A DNA stretch of 64,000 bases from Erythroxylum novogranatense (Eukaryota > Streptophyta > Magnoliopsida > Malpighiales > Erythroxylaceae), in NCBI GenBank assembly GCA_029891385.1, contig JAIWQS010000251.1, positions 434,001 through 498,000 of the forward strand, written 5' to 3'. Shown in pieces: positions 35,068 to 48,157 of the stretch. The notes under the pieces were generated by a model that saw only the letters and a list, made by a program, of their open reading frames with translations, was not told the DNA's origin and ran no database searches. Made by a program: the position numbers and the translations under genes. Each line of letters starts with the position of its first letter. Position 1 is the first letter of the stretch.

Positions 35068-38000
35068 CATCTCACCCTCAATTGGAAGGGTAGAACAGTA
35101 AATTGGTATAGGATATGCTAGATTGGGACTTCATAGGACTGCTCATGCATAATAGGACTGTTGCATAGTCACAATTGTGCACAGGAATTTATCGCACATG
35201 CATACATGACATTCCCAGTTTTCGCGCCTAATGTAATTTCATTGTGATTATCAGAGTTATTGGGTTTGAAAATTATTCGAGCGCCATAAATCGTTTTCTA
35301 TTTTAGGGATTTATGGAATTTTCTTGAATTTTTCGGATTCTTGCCCGGACCGAAAAATTCCAACTGACTGACTGAGTGAGCTTTTCTGTACTGAAAAGAA
35401 TTGCCTAATGGCATTAGATTATTGGATAAACGACGTTAGGAAATTATTTAGTGCCATGATTAGAGCTTAATTGGGATTGTCACTTAATTAATTAAGATTA
35501 ACTAGCTTTTGTCTTTTCTATGTTTTAAAAGCCAAGTGTCCATTGACATTTAATAACTTTGTCTCTTATGCTCTTCACCTCGACACTCCCATGCTTGAAG
35601 TCAATAAATTACTTTTAAAAGATGCATTATGTTTGAGTTTTCCTTATCATATCGGCTCTTCCTTTAACCAAAACAAAAGGGAAAGTTGCATCCTTCTCAT
35701 CATCCGAAGGTGCCTTGATCTCCTCTCCTCCTTCGACTATTTCCATGTCCTCTCATATAAGTTCCACTTGGTATTTTGTTTGCTCCCTCTTCCTTCTCAT
35801 GTAAAGCTAACTCACACCTTGAGTTGATGAGAATCTTTGTGATGCTTAAGATTGCTGTGGGTGAGGAACTAAGTTAGGAAGTTTTGGAGAGTTGTAAAGT
35901 GTTGGAGAATTGAAGAGTTTGCAACTTGATTGGTAAGTCTTGATGGTTGTTTTTATGCTTTTGGTAGTTAGAAGTATTCATGGAGATCCTTTAAGCATTT
36001 ATTTGATCATGAAAGTGGTAGGTTTGTATGGGTTACATGCATGCTTGTGTGAGGAAAATGATAGAGTAGGTAAAGAATGTAAAAGTAAGGTTGTTAATGA
36101 TGTTTATGAAGTGTAATGAATGGAAATAAAGTAGGGGAATTGTGTATATGTGTGCTGCCAACTCTTGTGTAAGTATCCAAATACTTGTTGTGTTGAGTTT
36201 GTGGCTAAATTGGTGGTGTAAATGAATGTATATTAATGTAGGTAAAGTGATGGAATGGAAGAGGATGAGGTATAGATGAAATCTGGAAAATTTGCTGTTG
36301 AACCTATTGTCATGTTTTGATCATAACTAATTGTGTAGATGAGCAAATGAGGTGTGGTTTGTGCCCAATTAAACTTTGGGATGTTGGCTTCAATTTAGTA
36401 TGAAATAGGTGTTGTTAAATTGTAATGCTAGAAGGTCCAAATTTTGCATGGAAAGTTTCTGTTTTGGGGGTCTGTGAACAGTAACCGAAACCATAACCTA
36501 TGAGCTTTGCTGATTTTTCTAAATTAATTGAGATGGAATTAGGGAGAATGGTCTTCATTAAAGTTGTAGAATATTGAGTTATCTTTCCATTTCCACTGAT
36601 CTTGCTATTTTTAGAGGTGTATATTGAGAGATATGAACTGTTTTCTATGGACTGGTTTTGGGCATGTTGATGAAACCTAGCTTAAGTATCTGACTTGTGC
36701 GTATTCTGCTTGGAAGCAATTTTAGTCATTTTTGTGGACTGAATTGGTGTGAGTGATCTTCTGTAAAGTTGTATAGGAAGAAAGTATCTTGAAAATGAGA
36801 TATGGCATATAATTTTTAGAGGTCAGAGTTGGGAGTTATGATTTTGCAAAAACTGATCCTGCATTAGGGTGTGAATGGCTGATCATGGCAGTAACTTGAA
36901 TAATAGTTTTGAAATTGTTAGAAATCGAATTGGAGTTTGAGTTCTTCAAGAAACTTGAAGTTTGTGATCTTATCTTTTCAGGGGTATAAGGTGGTGAATT
37001 TGGTGACATTTGTGCTAAGAGATATGTTGTTGGGAAAATTACTGTCCAGATTAGTTGATTTCAGTAGACTGATTCTTTGTTGAATTGTTTGACCTAGTTA
37101 GTTATGTAATTTGATTTTGGATTGTTCATGAAAGTTGTATATGACATTGTGAACTTATTGAGAATATTTATGTGGTAATTTTTGGCTGAATAATCAGTGA
37201 GTTCTTGAATTTGCAATGTACTGCCCTGTTTTAATGGGATTTGAGTAGGCAGTGTCTTTGAAGGGATTTTTGACACCCTTAGTGGTGAAATTAATTTTTA
37301 TGGTCTTCATGAAACTTGTAAAGGGTTTCATTATCTTTCCAACAAGGTATAGTTTGCATTTTTCAGAAATGTGTAGAAAGAGTTATGGGTGTTGGAAGTT
37401 TGGTTGGAAATCAGAAAATAAAGGGGGAAATAAGGGTTATATATATTTAGATATTAATTGTTGAGTTTTGGTTTCTTTTGTCAATTTCTTTTCCGTCCGA
37501 CGTTCGATTGACCTGATTCTTGAGGCATCGGATTTGTAACATATTAAATTTTATTTTGTGAGAAATTAGGAAGTTTTAGATGGGAAATTGACGTGGCCCC
37601 GGGTAACGGAGCCTTTAATCACTGTTTTGTTTAATTGGGGACTTATAGAGGTCCGAATTGCGCACAGTCAACGCCAATAGGTTTCTAATTTTTAGACGGA
37701 CTTTTCTGAGGAAAAAAATGAGATTAGGGCCGGGAATTCATGAACATGCATATTTCACCTACATGTGCACAAATTGCATATTTAGTGACTCGTTCTTTCT
37801 CTGTTTCTTATAGAGGCCCAAGTGGAACGTCGTTCGACCGACGGGGCAAAAACTTCCCGGCATTAGCTCGGAAGTAATAGGTGAGTAACCTAGGTGGTTA
37901 TCTCAATCTATATATTTACTGTGACTTGATTGCCCTACGGGGATTAGTGTGCTCTGTGTTTACTGTGACTTGATTGCCCTACGGGGATGCTGTGACTGTA

Positions 38001-38929
38001 AAGAATTATAGACTGTGAATTATCTGTTTATGGACTATAAATTACTGCTATTTGGGAATGCTAGCCTGTTATGTAACTGTTCAATCGAACATGTGCATTC
38101 ATGTACAAATGCATTAAACTGCTAAAAGGAAAATTGTGAACCGAGGCGCCACTGATACTGAACCGAACCTAGAGCTCGACATACTGAAACGAGCCTCGAG
38201 CTCGAAGGAGATAATTCTCCCGACGCGTCTACTTGAATCTTGTTTATGCGCTTTCGGTCACGATCTTGTAATGAATGGAAAAGAGTCACATGTGCATTGC
38301 ATCTCGGATGAATATTTGACATGGTACCGTTGTGTGTACACTATTCTATGGTAGAAGCGTGTTACATTTACCATGGTGTCTTTGCGTGCTTATTCTCGTG
38401 ATTGTATTAGCATTGTAAGCTGTATAATTCTTGGATCGTCATTGCATCATGCTTATGTGATGCATGAATTGGGAGAACCATTGATGATGGTTTCTCATTG
38501 AGTTCGCAAACTCATCCAAAATTGCAATCTATTTTTAGGATAAGCGTGGTGATAGCTCCTCGGATTTGTAGAGCGTGTCTCGTGGATTGGCAAGTGAGGC
38601 GATGGCTCAAAGGTCGGTCAGCTGGGCTTTCTTTTGGAGACTTATAGTTAGATCTATCCTTTGTACATTACTACATGATACTTAGTGTGCAGTGTTTTGG
38701 AACATGTGTGGTCGAAAATCTTGACGGTTTGTAAATTTCTGAATTTTAAGTGAATGAAACGGAATCCAGTTTGGTTTTTAAAAGTTGTCGATTTCTTCGT
38801 ACTGCTTTATGATTGTGATGCCATGAGGAGTGTAATGGTAGTTGTCAGTAGGGGTCTCTTAGCGTAGGATATGTACCGGAATGACCTACGGGCATTCCGG
38901 TGGGTACCCTATGGTAAGGGGGCGCTACA
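35063..38929 (+). repeat. 3' LTR of A3
   Basis: 3,867 bp, TGTAACATCTCACCC to GGCGCTACA, collinear with the 5' LTR. It repeats the same non-coding features (about 180 bp units; hairpins 38476-38492, with one mismatch, and 38499-38514). The frame 35543-35827 is LTR sequence, not a gene. Confidence 0.95.
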
Positions 38930-39639
38930 TGAAAACTCCAAAATCTTCAAGCCCTAAACTCCACACGTTTTTATGTACTTCTCTTAGTACAATGACCAGC
39001 TTCTCGCTTTTCTTAGGGCAAAGAACACAAATGGCAAAGTAAGTTTGGTGAAAGAAAGGAAAAACACCGAAGTCCCTTAGAAGATATTTTGATGGAAAAC
39101 TCTGTATTTCAAAGAGAGAAGTTTTAGAAAGATGATAGCAAAGAAAGGAATTGGACAAGCCTTAACCTGTCAATTCTCAAAGAATAGTAACCTACTCCTA
39201 ACTAGAGTACAAGGCCTAAGTGACACTTGTCACTTACCCAATACCCAATTTCCAACTTAGTTTCTTTTGAACTAACTCCCTTGACTGTCATCTTTACAAT
39301 CCAACTATCTCCAAAGCTTCTTTTAATTATTTCTTGTTTTCTATTATATCTATCTTTCTCTATACTCCATAGCTTTACCAACATATACAAATATAATATT
39401 TCCACAAATCACTAATATTTTCAACGTAAACGTCCATAACTCTAAAAATTCATAGGTCAATCCAATCATACCCAGAATTATTCATGAATGCATGTAAAAT
39501 TATTTTCATGTGCAAATAAATCTACTATTTATGTATAAGTATAAGGCATATCATGCATGAACATGAAAGTGCGTCTCTAACTCTCATTAGTCACTCACAT
39601 TTACCATTCTACCCTTCCCACTAGTAATGGGATGTTACA
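38930..39639 (-). repeat. H 3' LTR, part 3 (sense start)
   Basis: It starts with TGAAA, the right duplication of A3, and ends GATGTTACA at 39639, which is the TGTAAC start of the LTR on the minus strand. The polypurine tract follows at 39640. It contains the palindrome at 39217-39236. Confidence 0.88.
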
Positions 39640-40035
39640 ACTCTCCCCTTCTTAAAGAAATTTCGTCCTCGAAATTCTTACCTGCTTGCTCGAATAGGTG
39701 GGGATATTGTCTCCTCATATACTCCTCTATCTCCCATGTTACTTCTTCAGTTGAGTGGTTCCTCCAAAGGATTTTTACCAATGGAATAACCTTGTTCCTC
39801 AACTGCTTAATCCGTGATCCCACAATCTTGATCGGCTCCTCAACATAGCTTAAGTTACTAGCAACCTAAATCTCCTGAGCCGGTATCACATGTGTCAGAT
39901 CCGATCGGTATCTTCGGAGCATACTCACATGGAACACATTATGCATTTGTGACATCTCATTCGGTAAAGCTAACTTATAGGCCAAAGGCCCAATCCTTTC
40001 TATGATCTCATAAGGACCAATGTACCTAGGGCTCA
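39635..40035 (-). pseudogene. H integrase C-terminus and chromodomain
   Basis: The minus-strand reading has an IGPYEI region, NVFHVSMLRRYRSDLTHVIP, a linker, then the chromodomain-like segment IKQLRNKVIPLVKILWRNHS and EEYMRRQYPHLFEQAG, ending FEDEISLRRGEL and stop at 39635. A stop lies in the linker near 39868. It is cut at 40035 by the solo LTR, and the reading continues at 43659 in the conserved GKLSPR segment. Confidence 0.85.
39640..39655 (-). promoter_or_regulatory. polypurine tract of H
   Basis: On the minus strand it reads TTAAGAAGGGGAGAGT immediately before the TGTAAC start of the 3' LTR. Confidence 0.85.
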
Positions 40036-40574
40036 TGTTAGACCTCGAATCTTTTTGTAAGCTAGGACTATTAAACGAGGAACTTTTGGCAATTAGCTAT
40101 GTGTAAATAAGAGGAGAATTTATGAGATTGAAAGGAAATGTAAAGGGAATTGATTTAATCAAGGTGAGTTGGAAAATGTTCTGAACATGGTTTAGTATTT
40201 TGAGAAATTCTTTATCTGTGGAGATCTGATTGAATTGATTCTAGGGAGAAAATAAAATAAAGACATAGGGCTACAATTTGTCTGAAGGAAGTGAATTTTA
40301 ATTTAGCCTCTAAGATTGTCAATTTTCGGATGGAAATGAAGTGCTGAAAAATGTGTTAGCAAAATGACAGTCCGAGATGTTTGGATCATAACTCTTGAGG
40401 TAGTGCTCCAAATTAAATGATTTTGGATTTCATTAGAAAATTAAGACAATGAAGAACATTTCTCTAGAAGGAAGTTCTAGCAAATTCTTTCAATTTGATG
40501 ATTAGAAAAATGTTCTAAGTTAAGCATGATTTTATGATATTTTGAGACTTTGTCATATTTGATGACTTTGAGGA

Positions 40575-40660
40575 ATTAATCAGCATGTTAATGTGATTAA
40601 TTAGCATGTTAATGTGATTAATTAGCATGTTAATGGGAATTAATTAGCATGTTAATTTGA
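40575..40660 (+). repeat. 22 bp tandem repeat
   Basis: Four copies of ATTAGCATGTTAATGTGATT-like units lie in the U3 part of the solo LTR. Confidence 0.85.
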
Positions 40661-42785
40661 CTAAGATCATGTGGCATGAATTAATTAAATTAAGGTGGAA
40701 AGATGACATGAGGGGCAAAGTGGTCAAGCCACTTAAGCTTCTAAGGTTACAATGCATATTAGTAAGGGCATTAGGGTCAAAACACATGTGAGTTGGATTT
40801 TTAAAGAAGAGACCCACGAAATTGAGAGAAGAAAGAACAAAGAAGAGAGGGAAAAGAGAGAGTTGTCGTGGAAAGGAGAGAAGAAGGAGAAGAAATCGTG
40901 GAAAGCTAGGGAAAAAGGGAGATTTTCGTGGAAAAGAATAAGAAATCAAGAGTTTCAAGGTTAGTTTTTCATCTTTCCATCTTGTTTATTGAAGAAATAG
41001 GTTGTAGTTTTGTAATGGAGAAAACCTTAGAGAGAGAGAGTGGTTGGAGGAAGAAGAAGATGATGCAAGCCATAGGGCTTTTGGGTTTCTAAGCTAGGTT
41101 TGGAGTTTTCTAACCTAGATTGATTATGGATGGGTTAGATTAGAGCTTGGTTAGGGTTTATGGTGATTATGGAAAATTGGAGATTTTCCAAATAAATTGA
41201 AATTCATGGAATTGTGTTGTTGTGTTTAGGAAATCAAGAGTCTATTCAAGGGCAAGAAGAAGGAGACCATTGAATTGGGATTTCCAAGTGTATAAGGTGG
41301 GTAAATTATTTATAGTTGTTGTGTGAGATGAGCAAAATGCATGATGTGTGGATTATGTGTTAAATGACTTGTATGAATTGTTGATATTTCATTATGATAT
41401 ACAGAATTGTTGATATTTCATTATGATATACACCTTTATGATAAAACGATTGAATTGTGTTTATGACATGTTAGGCATTGATAATTGCTTGACATTTTGA
41501 GATGATTGTTACGCCATTGAATTGAACCATGGCATTTTGAACATGAATGATTGATTTGAGCATGATAATGCTATGCCTTGTATTATGGCATTTTGATTAA
41601 TGAAAAGAAGAAAGATTATGAAAATATGAAAATGTGATTATGTGCCTTGTTTGGGCGAGAGAGGAACCGTTTCGTAGTCACATCGACGTTGACATAATGC
41701 CTTCTCTCGGCAGCCCGCTTATGGCCCACGAGATCTAAAAATGGACTCGTTTCGTTCACGATGCAAACTTTGGTTTCATCGTTTTGTTCACGGAACCCTC
41801 GAGCCAATTGATTGTGCATTGCATATGATATGTTTAAGCTATGCTTTGAATTAAATTTCATCCATTATGTGATCATGTTATGAATTGTGAAGTGCGAATG
41901 AAATTGCCAATGTTGAACCTTCATTGTGAATGGTTCTATGCCTATATGTGCATGATTGTGTGGCTCAACGCCAATGGCTATAAATATTTTAGCCACTGAG
42001 TTGTGAAGCTGAACCCAATATTTTTTCCACTCCTCAGGTGCAGGCCAAGAAGATCAGTGAATCCTTGCAAGACATTGGGACAAAGAGATAGTTAGCTTTT
42101 GTACTAAGCAACACTATGTATAGCTTATTTAGAATACCAACCATTGAGCATCCTTCTGTATTGGATTTAAGTTATGATGTGTATATTGATATGTAAATGA
42201 AGTGGTACAATTGTCTACTTTGTTTAATTATGAGAATGTGAATTTGAGGATTCCCTTTTGTATATGATTTTCTTCTTGTTAGTTGAGCATCAATTGCATT
42301 TTTGTACTTGGAGCAAAGCTATGAATGAAAGCTTTGTATGAGCTTCATTTTGTCTTGGAAATGAAAATGAGAACTTGAAAAGTTCCCTTTGTATTATTGT
42401 CGATTTTCAATTTGAATGTGTTGGATGTGTATAGTCTAATTGTTGAGATTGCCAATTGTTGCTTGTGTTAGGATAGCATGTTGGAGTTGGAAAGCTTGTG
42501 TGTGATGAATTTGGATTTTAAAGTTGAGAGTTATGAACATTTGTAAGGGATGATGTTGTATGGGAAGTATGAACTTGAGGGCTTTGGTGAATGATGAAAA
42601 TTTGGGTGTTATATGAGTTATTCGAGTTGAGATTTGGGAGTTTGTTGCATTTAGATTGGTATTTGTTTGGTTATGGAGTTGTGTTACACTTGAAGAGTTG
42701 AATTTGGAGACTTTGGGAATGTATAGGGTGTTAAGATGGAAGTTGGAAGCATTGCAGAGGCTTTATAAGGAGTTTGGACCCCTTT

Positions 42786-42910
42786 GTCCAGTGTATGTCC
42801 GTTAAACGGACATGGATGTCCGTTTAATGGACCTTCTCGGGTAAAAATGGGGTGTTTGGCCAGTCTATGTTCGTTAAACGGACATGCATGTCCGTTTAAC
42901 GGACATTCTC
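42786..42910. repeat. duplicated palindromic cassette
   Basis: A roughly 72 bp unit occurs twice. Each has two palindromes built on ATGTCCGTT/AACGGACAT: 42795-42813 is perfect around one A, and 42888-42906 is perfect in the second unit. Confidence 0.88.
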
Positions 42911-43653
42911 GGCTCAGCTACAGTAATTTGCAATTTTGACCAGTTTAAAGGTCGAATCTCGCTTTGATGTCTCTAATACGAGTTGTAGATCTCGATGTCT
43001 TCTTTCTAATGGTGCAAAAACAAAAGCAGTTAGACATTTTTATAAAAAGTTATGGCATTTGCGCCAAGAGAGGCACAAATCGATTTAGGGTTTAAACATG
43101 GTTTATTCATTTGGGCATAACTCCCTCATCTGACCTCTGATTGAGTTGATTCTTAGACCAATAGATTCCTCTGATATGTACCTTTCTCTCCATAAAAAAA
43201 TTTGTATCATTTGGAATTGATTTGAGAGAGTTTACATTAAAGTAAGTGAGAGGTCGGTTAGGAGAACATGTTTGGGGTATGATCCCTGTTACGCTTTTTA
43301 AACATATCTTGAGTTGTATAACTCCGTTTGAGGTGATTCTTGCTTCCAATTAAACAAGAGACTTAGAGCTAGGATTTATATGAAGAAGTCAAGTTGAAAT
43401 TTCGATTTGAAGGTTTCCAACTTCTGTTTGCAAACAGGAGAATTGAGTTCAAGCATAGTGACTGTTTGTACGAGCACACCGTTGAGCAGATTGTGAGCAA
43501 ATTTTTGGGATGTTATAAAAAAAAGAGATAGTAATGAGTATGAATTGATAATGTCTGATAAGGGTTCAATGAAAGAACCTTTTCGAGGTAATATCCACAC
43601 TCAAGGTTTTATGTTTTCGTAAGAGGGTTGGGTTCCGGAATCAGATTCCAACA

Positions 43654-44810
43654 GCTCAACTTGCCTTTTTTACCGAATCTCAAAACTCCCCTCCAAGGTG
43701 ATACTCACAAAAATACTCTATCTCCTACACTGTACTCCATATCACGTCGGTGTTGATCCACATAACTCTTTTGCCTATCCTGAGCCACTTTAATTCGGCT
43801 TCGGATCAACTTCACCTTATCCACTGTATCCTATATCAACTCTGGGCCTTCCATCATTCTTAAGCCATCTTCGTCCCAATACAATGGCGACTGACATTTC
43901 CTACCGTACAGTGCCTCATACGGTTCCATTCCGATACTACTGTGGTAATGATTATTGTAGGCAAACTCTATCAATGCCATATACCGATCCCAAGCTCCTC
44001 TAAACTCCAATACACAAGCTCTAAGCATATCCTCAACAGTCTTGATTATTCTCTCACTCTATCCATCTATCTGAGGATGAAATGTTGTACTGAAGTTCAA
44101 CTTAGTTCCCATGGCAGTCTGCAAGGTCTTCCAAAATCTCGAAGTAAATCTCGGATCCTTGTCCGATACTATAGACACTGGTACTCCATGCAGTCTCACC
44201 ACCTCATTTACATACTTACGGGCGGTGATCAAGTGAGTTATTCTCTCTCTTTGGTAAGAAATGGGCGATTTAGTCAACCAGGTCCACTATGACCCAAATA
44301 GCATCATCTTTGCCTCGGAGTCTTAGGCAAACCCATGATGAAGTCCATAATGATCCGTTCCCATTTTCACTCCGGAATGGGCAACGAATTCAACTTCCCT
44401 ACGGGAGCCTGGGGCTCCGCCTTCACTTGCTGACATGTCATACATCTAGACACATACTCAGCTACTTGCTTCTTCATTCCAGGCCACAAAAAACGTTGCT
44501 TCAATGTGTTATACATCTTGGTAGTACCAGGATGCATAGCATAGGCGGCCATATGAGCTTCCTCAAGGATCTCCTTCTCAAATCATCCACATTAGGTTTA
44601 CCTGACCTCTGTTTCAACCACAAGGTCTCATTCCTCAATTCAAACTCGGAATCCGGATTTGTCTTCACTTTCTCTATAAGCTTTACCATATTAGAATATT
44701 TGTTCTGTACTCTTCTGATTCTATCATGTAGCATTGGCCTCAACTTCAAAGTAGCAATTAGTGCCTCATCTTTTTCCAGATTCAGCTCTACATTTAGAGC
44801 TCTCAAATGA
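43654..44810 (-). pseudogene. H integrase, N-terminal and core parts
   Basis: On the minus strand, from right to left: a segment with KPNVDDLRR, the HHCC region (AAYAMHPGTTKMYNTLKQRF and CMTCQQVKAEPQAPVGKL), first Asp region, then [14 protein letters not shown] (second Asp) and [20 protein letters not shown] stop replaces a codon just before SERIIKT. The C-terminal side reads MLRACVLEFRGAWDRYMALI and YEALYGRKCQSPLYWDEDG. At least three frame changes or stops. Integrase would insert the DNA copy; this one is dead. Confidence 0.87.
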
Positions 44811-44833
44811 ATCAGATTAGGTAACCTCGATAA

Positions 44834-45978
44834 CTAAATCTGAGCTGTACTAAAATTAGACTTCCTGCTCAAAGCATCTACCACCACATTAGCTTTCCCT
44901 GGGTGGTATTCAAAAGTACAATCATAATCTTTCAATAACTCAATCCACCTCCTCTGCCTCAAGTTTAACTCCTTCTGACTCATTAAATATTTCAGACTCT
45001 GATGATCAGTATATATCTGGAAAGTCTCCCCATACAAATAATGTCTCCAAATCTTTAGAGCAAAGACAACTGCAACTAGCTCTAAATCATGTACCGGATA
45101 ATTGATATCGTGAGACCTTAATTGTCTCGATGCATAGGCAATCACCTTGTCATACTGCATCAGTACACATCCTAATCCTTGATGCGAAGCATCACTATAC
45201 ACCACATATCCTCCGGTCCCTGATGAAATGGTCAACACCGCTGCGGTCTTCAATCGATGTTTCAGCTCCTCAAAGCTCTTCTGACACTCCTCGTTCTAAC
45301 TAAACACTACATTCTTCCTCAGAAGCTTTGTCAAAAGGGCCGAGATCAAAGAAAACCCCTCAACAAATCTTTAGTAATATCCAGCTAATCCTAGGAAGCT
45401 TCGAATCTCCAACACATTCCTCGGAGCTTCCCAATTCATTACTTCCTCTATCTTCTTTGGATCTACCTGTATGCCATCTCCAGTCACTATATGCCCCAGA
45501 AATACCACCTGATTTAGCCAAAATTCATACTAACTGAATTTGGTATACAACTATTTCTTTCTCATAATCTGTAAAATAATTCTCAAATGGCCAGCATGCT
45601 CTTTTCTACTCTTTGAATACACCAAGATATCTTTAATGAACATAATTACAAATCGGTCCAGGTAGGGCTGAAACACCTTATTCATCAAGGCCATAAAAGC
45701 TACCGGGGCATTAGTTAACCCAAACGGCATCACTAGGAACTCATAGTGCCCATACCTGCTCCTGAATGCACTCTTAGGTATATCAGCCTCTGCTATCTTC
45801 AACTGGTAATACCCTGATCTCAGATCTAGCTTAGTAAATACCTGAGCTCCCTGCAACTGGTCAAGCAAGTCATCAATTCTAGGCAACGGATACTTGTTCT
45901 TCACGGTCACCCGATTAAGCTGCCTATAATCGATGCATAACCTAAAAGTCCCATCCTTCTTCTTCACAAATAGTACTT
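44834..45978 (-). pseudogene. H reverse transcriptase (C-terminal part) and RNase H
   Basis: RT from the site of the B5 insertion: [37 protein letters not shown], then [20 protein letters not shown]. The active site reads [13 protein letters not shown], so one catalytic Asp of FIDD is replaced by Lys. After a shifted connection (45254-45550), RNase H shows [40 protein letters not shown] and [10 protein letters not shown]. The RT half left of the insertion continues at 59395. Confidence 0.9.
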
Positions 45979-47998
45979 GTTGCGCCCCAAATTTGTTTTT
46001 CTTAATGTTGTTAAGTATGAATTATTTTGATTGTGTTAGTTGTATGATTTATGGCATAGTTTGATTTATTGAAAGTATTAATGGAAAATTAGGATTTATT
46101 TGAGTTTAGTATGGAATAATGGTTATGAAAGAGTAAAAATGTTTAAGGGCAAAATGGGCAAGGCACATGAGTTATGGTGTTTAAGGCTTACCAAGGAGGG
46201 CATTTTAGTCCATATGCTATTTAGGGTTTAAGAATTAGAAAAGAGGAAAAGAAAAGGAAAGGAAAATAGAAAGAAGAAGAGAAAAACAAAAGAGAGAGTC
46301 GTGGGAAGAGAGGAAGAAGAAGAAAGGGGAAAAGCTTAGATTTGAGGATTTTCGACAGGTTAGAAGCATTCTTCAGGTAAGTTCAACTCTTTCACTCTTG
46401 TTTGAGATGGTTTGAAACCTAGAATGGGTTGTATGAAGGTAGAAACGTTGGTTTAGGGTTTATGGTAGAACTTTGGTAGAAATTCTTGGGTTGTTGTGTT
46501 GTTGATGGTTTTGGTGTTAGAATGAGTTTAAAAAGGAAGTATATGACTTGATTAAAGGGTTAGATGTGTTGTAGTTGAGAAAGGGAAGGATTAAAGGTTG
46601 AAAATGTCGAAATCTGGGTTCGGGAGTCGACCCTCCCGTCCACACGCGGCGAGGCCAGTTTTTCCAGCAACGATGTTTTTAGTGTTTTGAGCATATCTTT
46701 TGCTACAGAAGCCCTTTTGAGGTGTTGTAAACTAGAGACATAGATCTACAAGTTTCGTGAAGTGATGAATTTATGAATCAGTTTCTAAGAATATGGAATT
46801 TTGGATGGAAGTTAAGAATGGACATATTATGTCAACATGAGTTTTTGAATGGGATTTTGGTTCTTATTTTTAGGAGATCTAGTGAGGCAAGAGGATCAAG
46901 AGGCTCAAGAGGAAACTCATTCCTAGGCAAGAACAAGCAAGGAATTCAGGTAGGTTCATGTTTATAATAGAGTAAATAAGTCACTCATTGTTTTGTTTAA
47001 TCAAGAAAGAGTTAATGCATTTAAATTACATCATCACGATTGCATTACATAATATTATGAATGATTATAGGTTGTTATATGTTTTGCATTCATGAATTAT
47101 GAAAAGGATTCCAAAAAGGGGTTTTTTCTCCTTTCACGAATACATGTACATGAAATCATGTTTTACGAATATATGACAAGCAAGTTTACAAGCAAGTGCC
47201 AGTTTGGCAAACAAGTTTACAAGAACATGAATCATGCATATTTATGTGGGTTTGCGGTGTCCCTCACGAATAGTCAAGTGCACATTGACTCACGAAAAGG
47301 CTTCTCCCCTTTTGCCCGCTAGTGGGCAGGGTTTCTCACAAGGATTCCTCACGAAACTACGCTCACACATCAACATTTCGATGGTATGTGTATGCGTCAT
47401 GAACTGAGGACAACCCAAATCATTATGTTATGTTATGTGTTTATGATTTGTTATTATGAATCATACATCATGAATTGTTCAAGAATCAAGCATTTTTCAA
47501 GACAATGACTCATACATGCTCAATTGTTATGATTTCAACAAGTACCACGGCAATGAGTTATTTTTGAATACTTTTGCTTATTGCTATATTATGAATATGT
47601 TTCCAAGTGCTTTATAGCTCACCCCCTCTAAATCTCCGCCATTTAGGTGACGAGCAAGAGACCGAGTGAGTCACGAGTTACGGCGACACTCCATTTTGTC
47701 ATGTTTATTTTTAAGCTTTAGTTTCATTTCAAGTACTATTGGTTCAAGAGTATTTTGTATTTTTGGCTCTTGAACTCAAAGTTGTAATTTGGTTTGAGAT
47801 ATTCTTAAAGCTTTATGAAACTCATCTTTTGGAGCATGAATTATAGATTTGTTTGTTTAAATCACATGAAAGCAGGTTTCAAGTTTATTTTCTAGTAGGC
47901 CCATTAATCTTCCGCGGGTCTTTCCTTAAATGTATAATTAGCATGTTTCACGTCACGCTCTCATGTCCGATGTTGGGCTCCGGTAGTGGGGTCCAACA
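45979..47998 (+). repeat. 5' LTR of B5
   Basis: 2,020 bp, TGTTGCGCCCC to GGTCCAACA. It lacks about 75 bp of the palindromic cassette that the 3' LTR keeps at 57968-58040, and has about 20 bp extra near its end (47955-47975). Landmarks are a purine-rich tract near 46235-46330, a structured block at 47230-47420, and CTCACCCCCTCTAAATCTCC near 47628. Confidence 0.95.
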
Positions 47999-48003
47999 TG
48001 TTG

Positions 48004-48015
48004 TGGTATCAGAGC
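48004..48015 (+). promoter_or_regulatory. primer binding site of B5 (initiator tRNA-Met)
   Basis: TGGTATCAGAGC lies six bases after the LTR end. Confidence 0.92.
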
Positions 48016-48157
48016 GGCCTAGGTTTTGATCTAGGGCTGCATGACATTGTTTTCAAGGACTTGCAATGTTTTACATGATTTGAACTGTATTTGCATATTT
48101 TGAAACTTGTCTTACTTGAACTGAAGTTTTTAATGGTTTTCTATTCAAGGAGTGAAC

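Larger units (their letters stand above)
23499..38929 (+). mobile_element. complete gypsy (Tekay-like) element A3, target duplication TGAAA
   Basis: LTRs at 23499-27378 and 35063-38929 flank a primer site, gag-pol and a polypurine tract. TGAAA occurs at 23494-23498 and 38930-38934. Total length is 15.4 kb, including a 3.0 kb solo LTR inserted in gag. The polyprotein order gag, protease, RT, RNase H, integrase, chromodomain is that of chromoviruses. It inserted into the H 3' LTR. Stops and frameshifts prevent translation of the full polyprotein. Confidence 0.95.
40036..43653 (+). mobile_element. solo LTR, group B, in H integrase, target duplication GCTCA
   Basis: A 3,618 bp LTR (TGTTAGACCTCG...GATTCCAACA) is flanked by GCTCA at 40031-40035 and 43654-43658. 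Plus orientation follows from the group B landmarks: 22 bp repeats (40575-40660), purine-rich tract (40800-40960), structured block (41640-41830, with hairpin CGATG...CATCG near 41757-41780), and palindromic cassette (42786-42910). The lysine/glutamate-rich frame 40752-40964 is the purine tract. No coding content. Confidence 0.93.

Noticed and set aside
40752..40964. Lys/Glu-rich frame
   Set aside because: Purine-rich tract conserved in group B LTRs, not a coding sequence.
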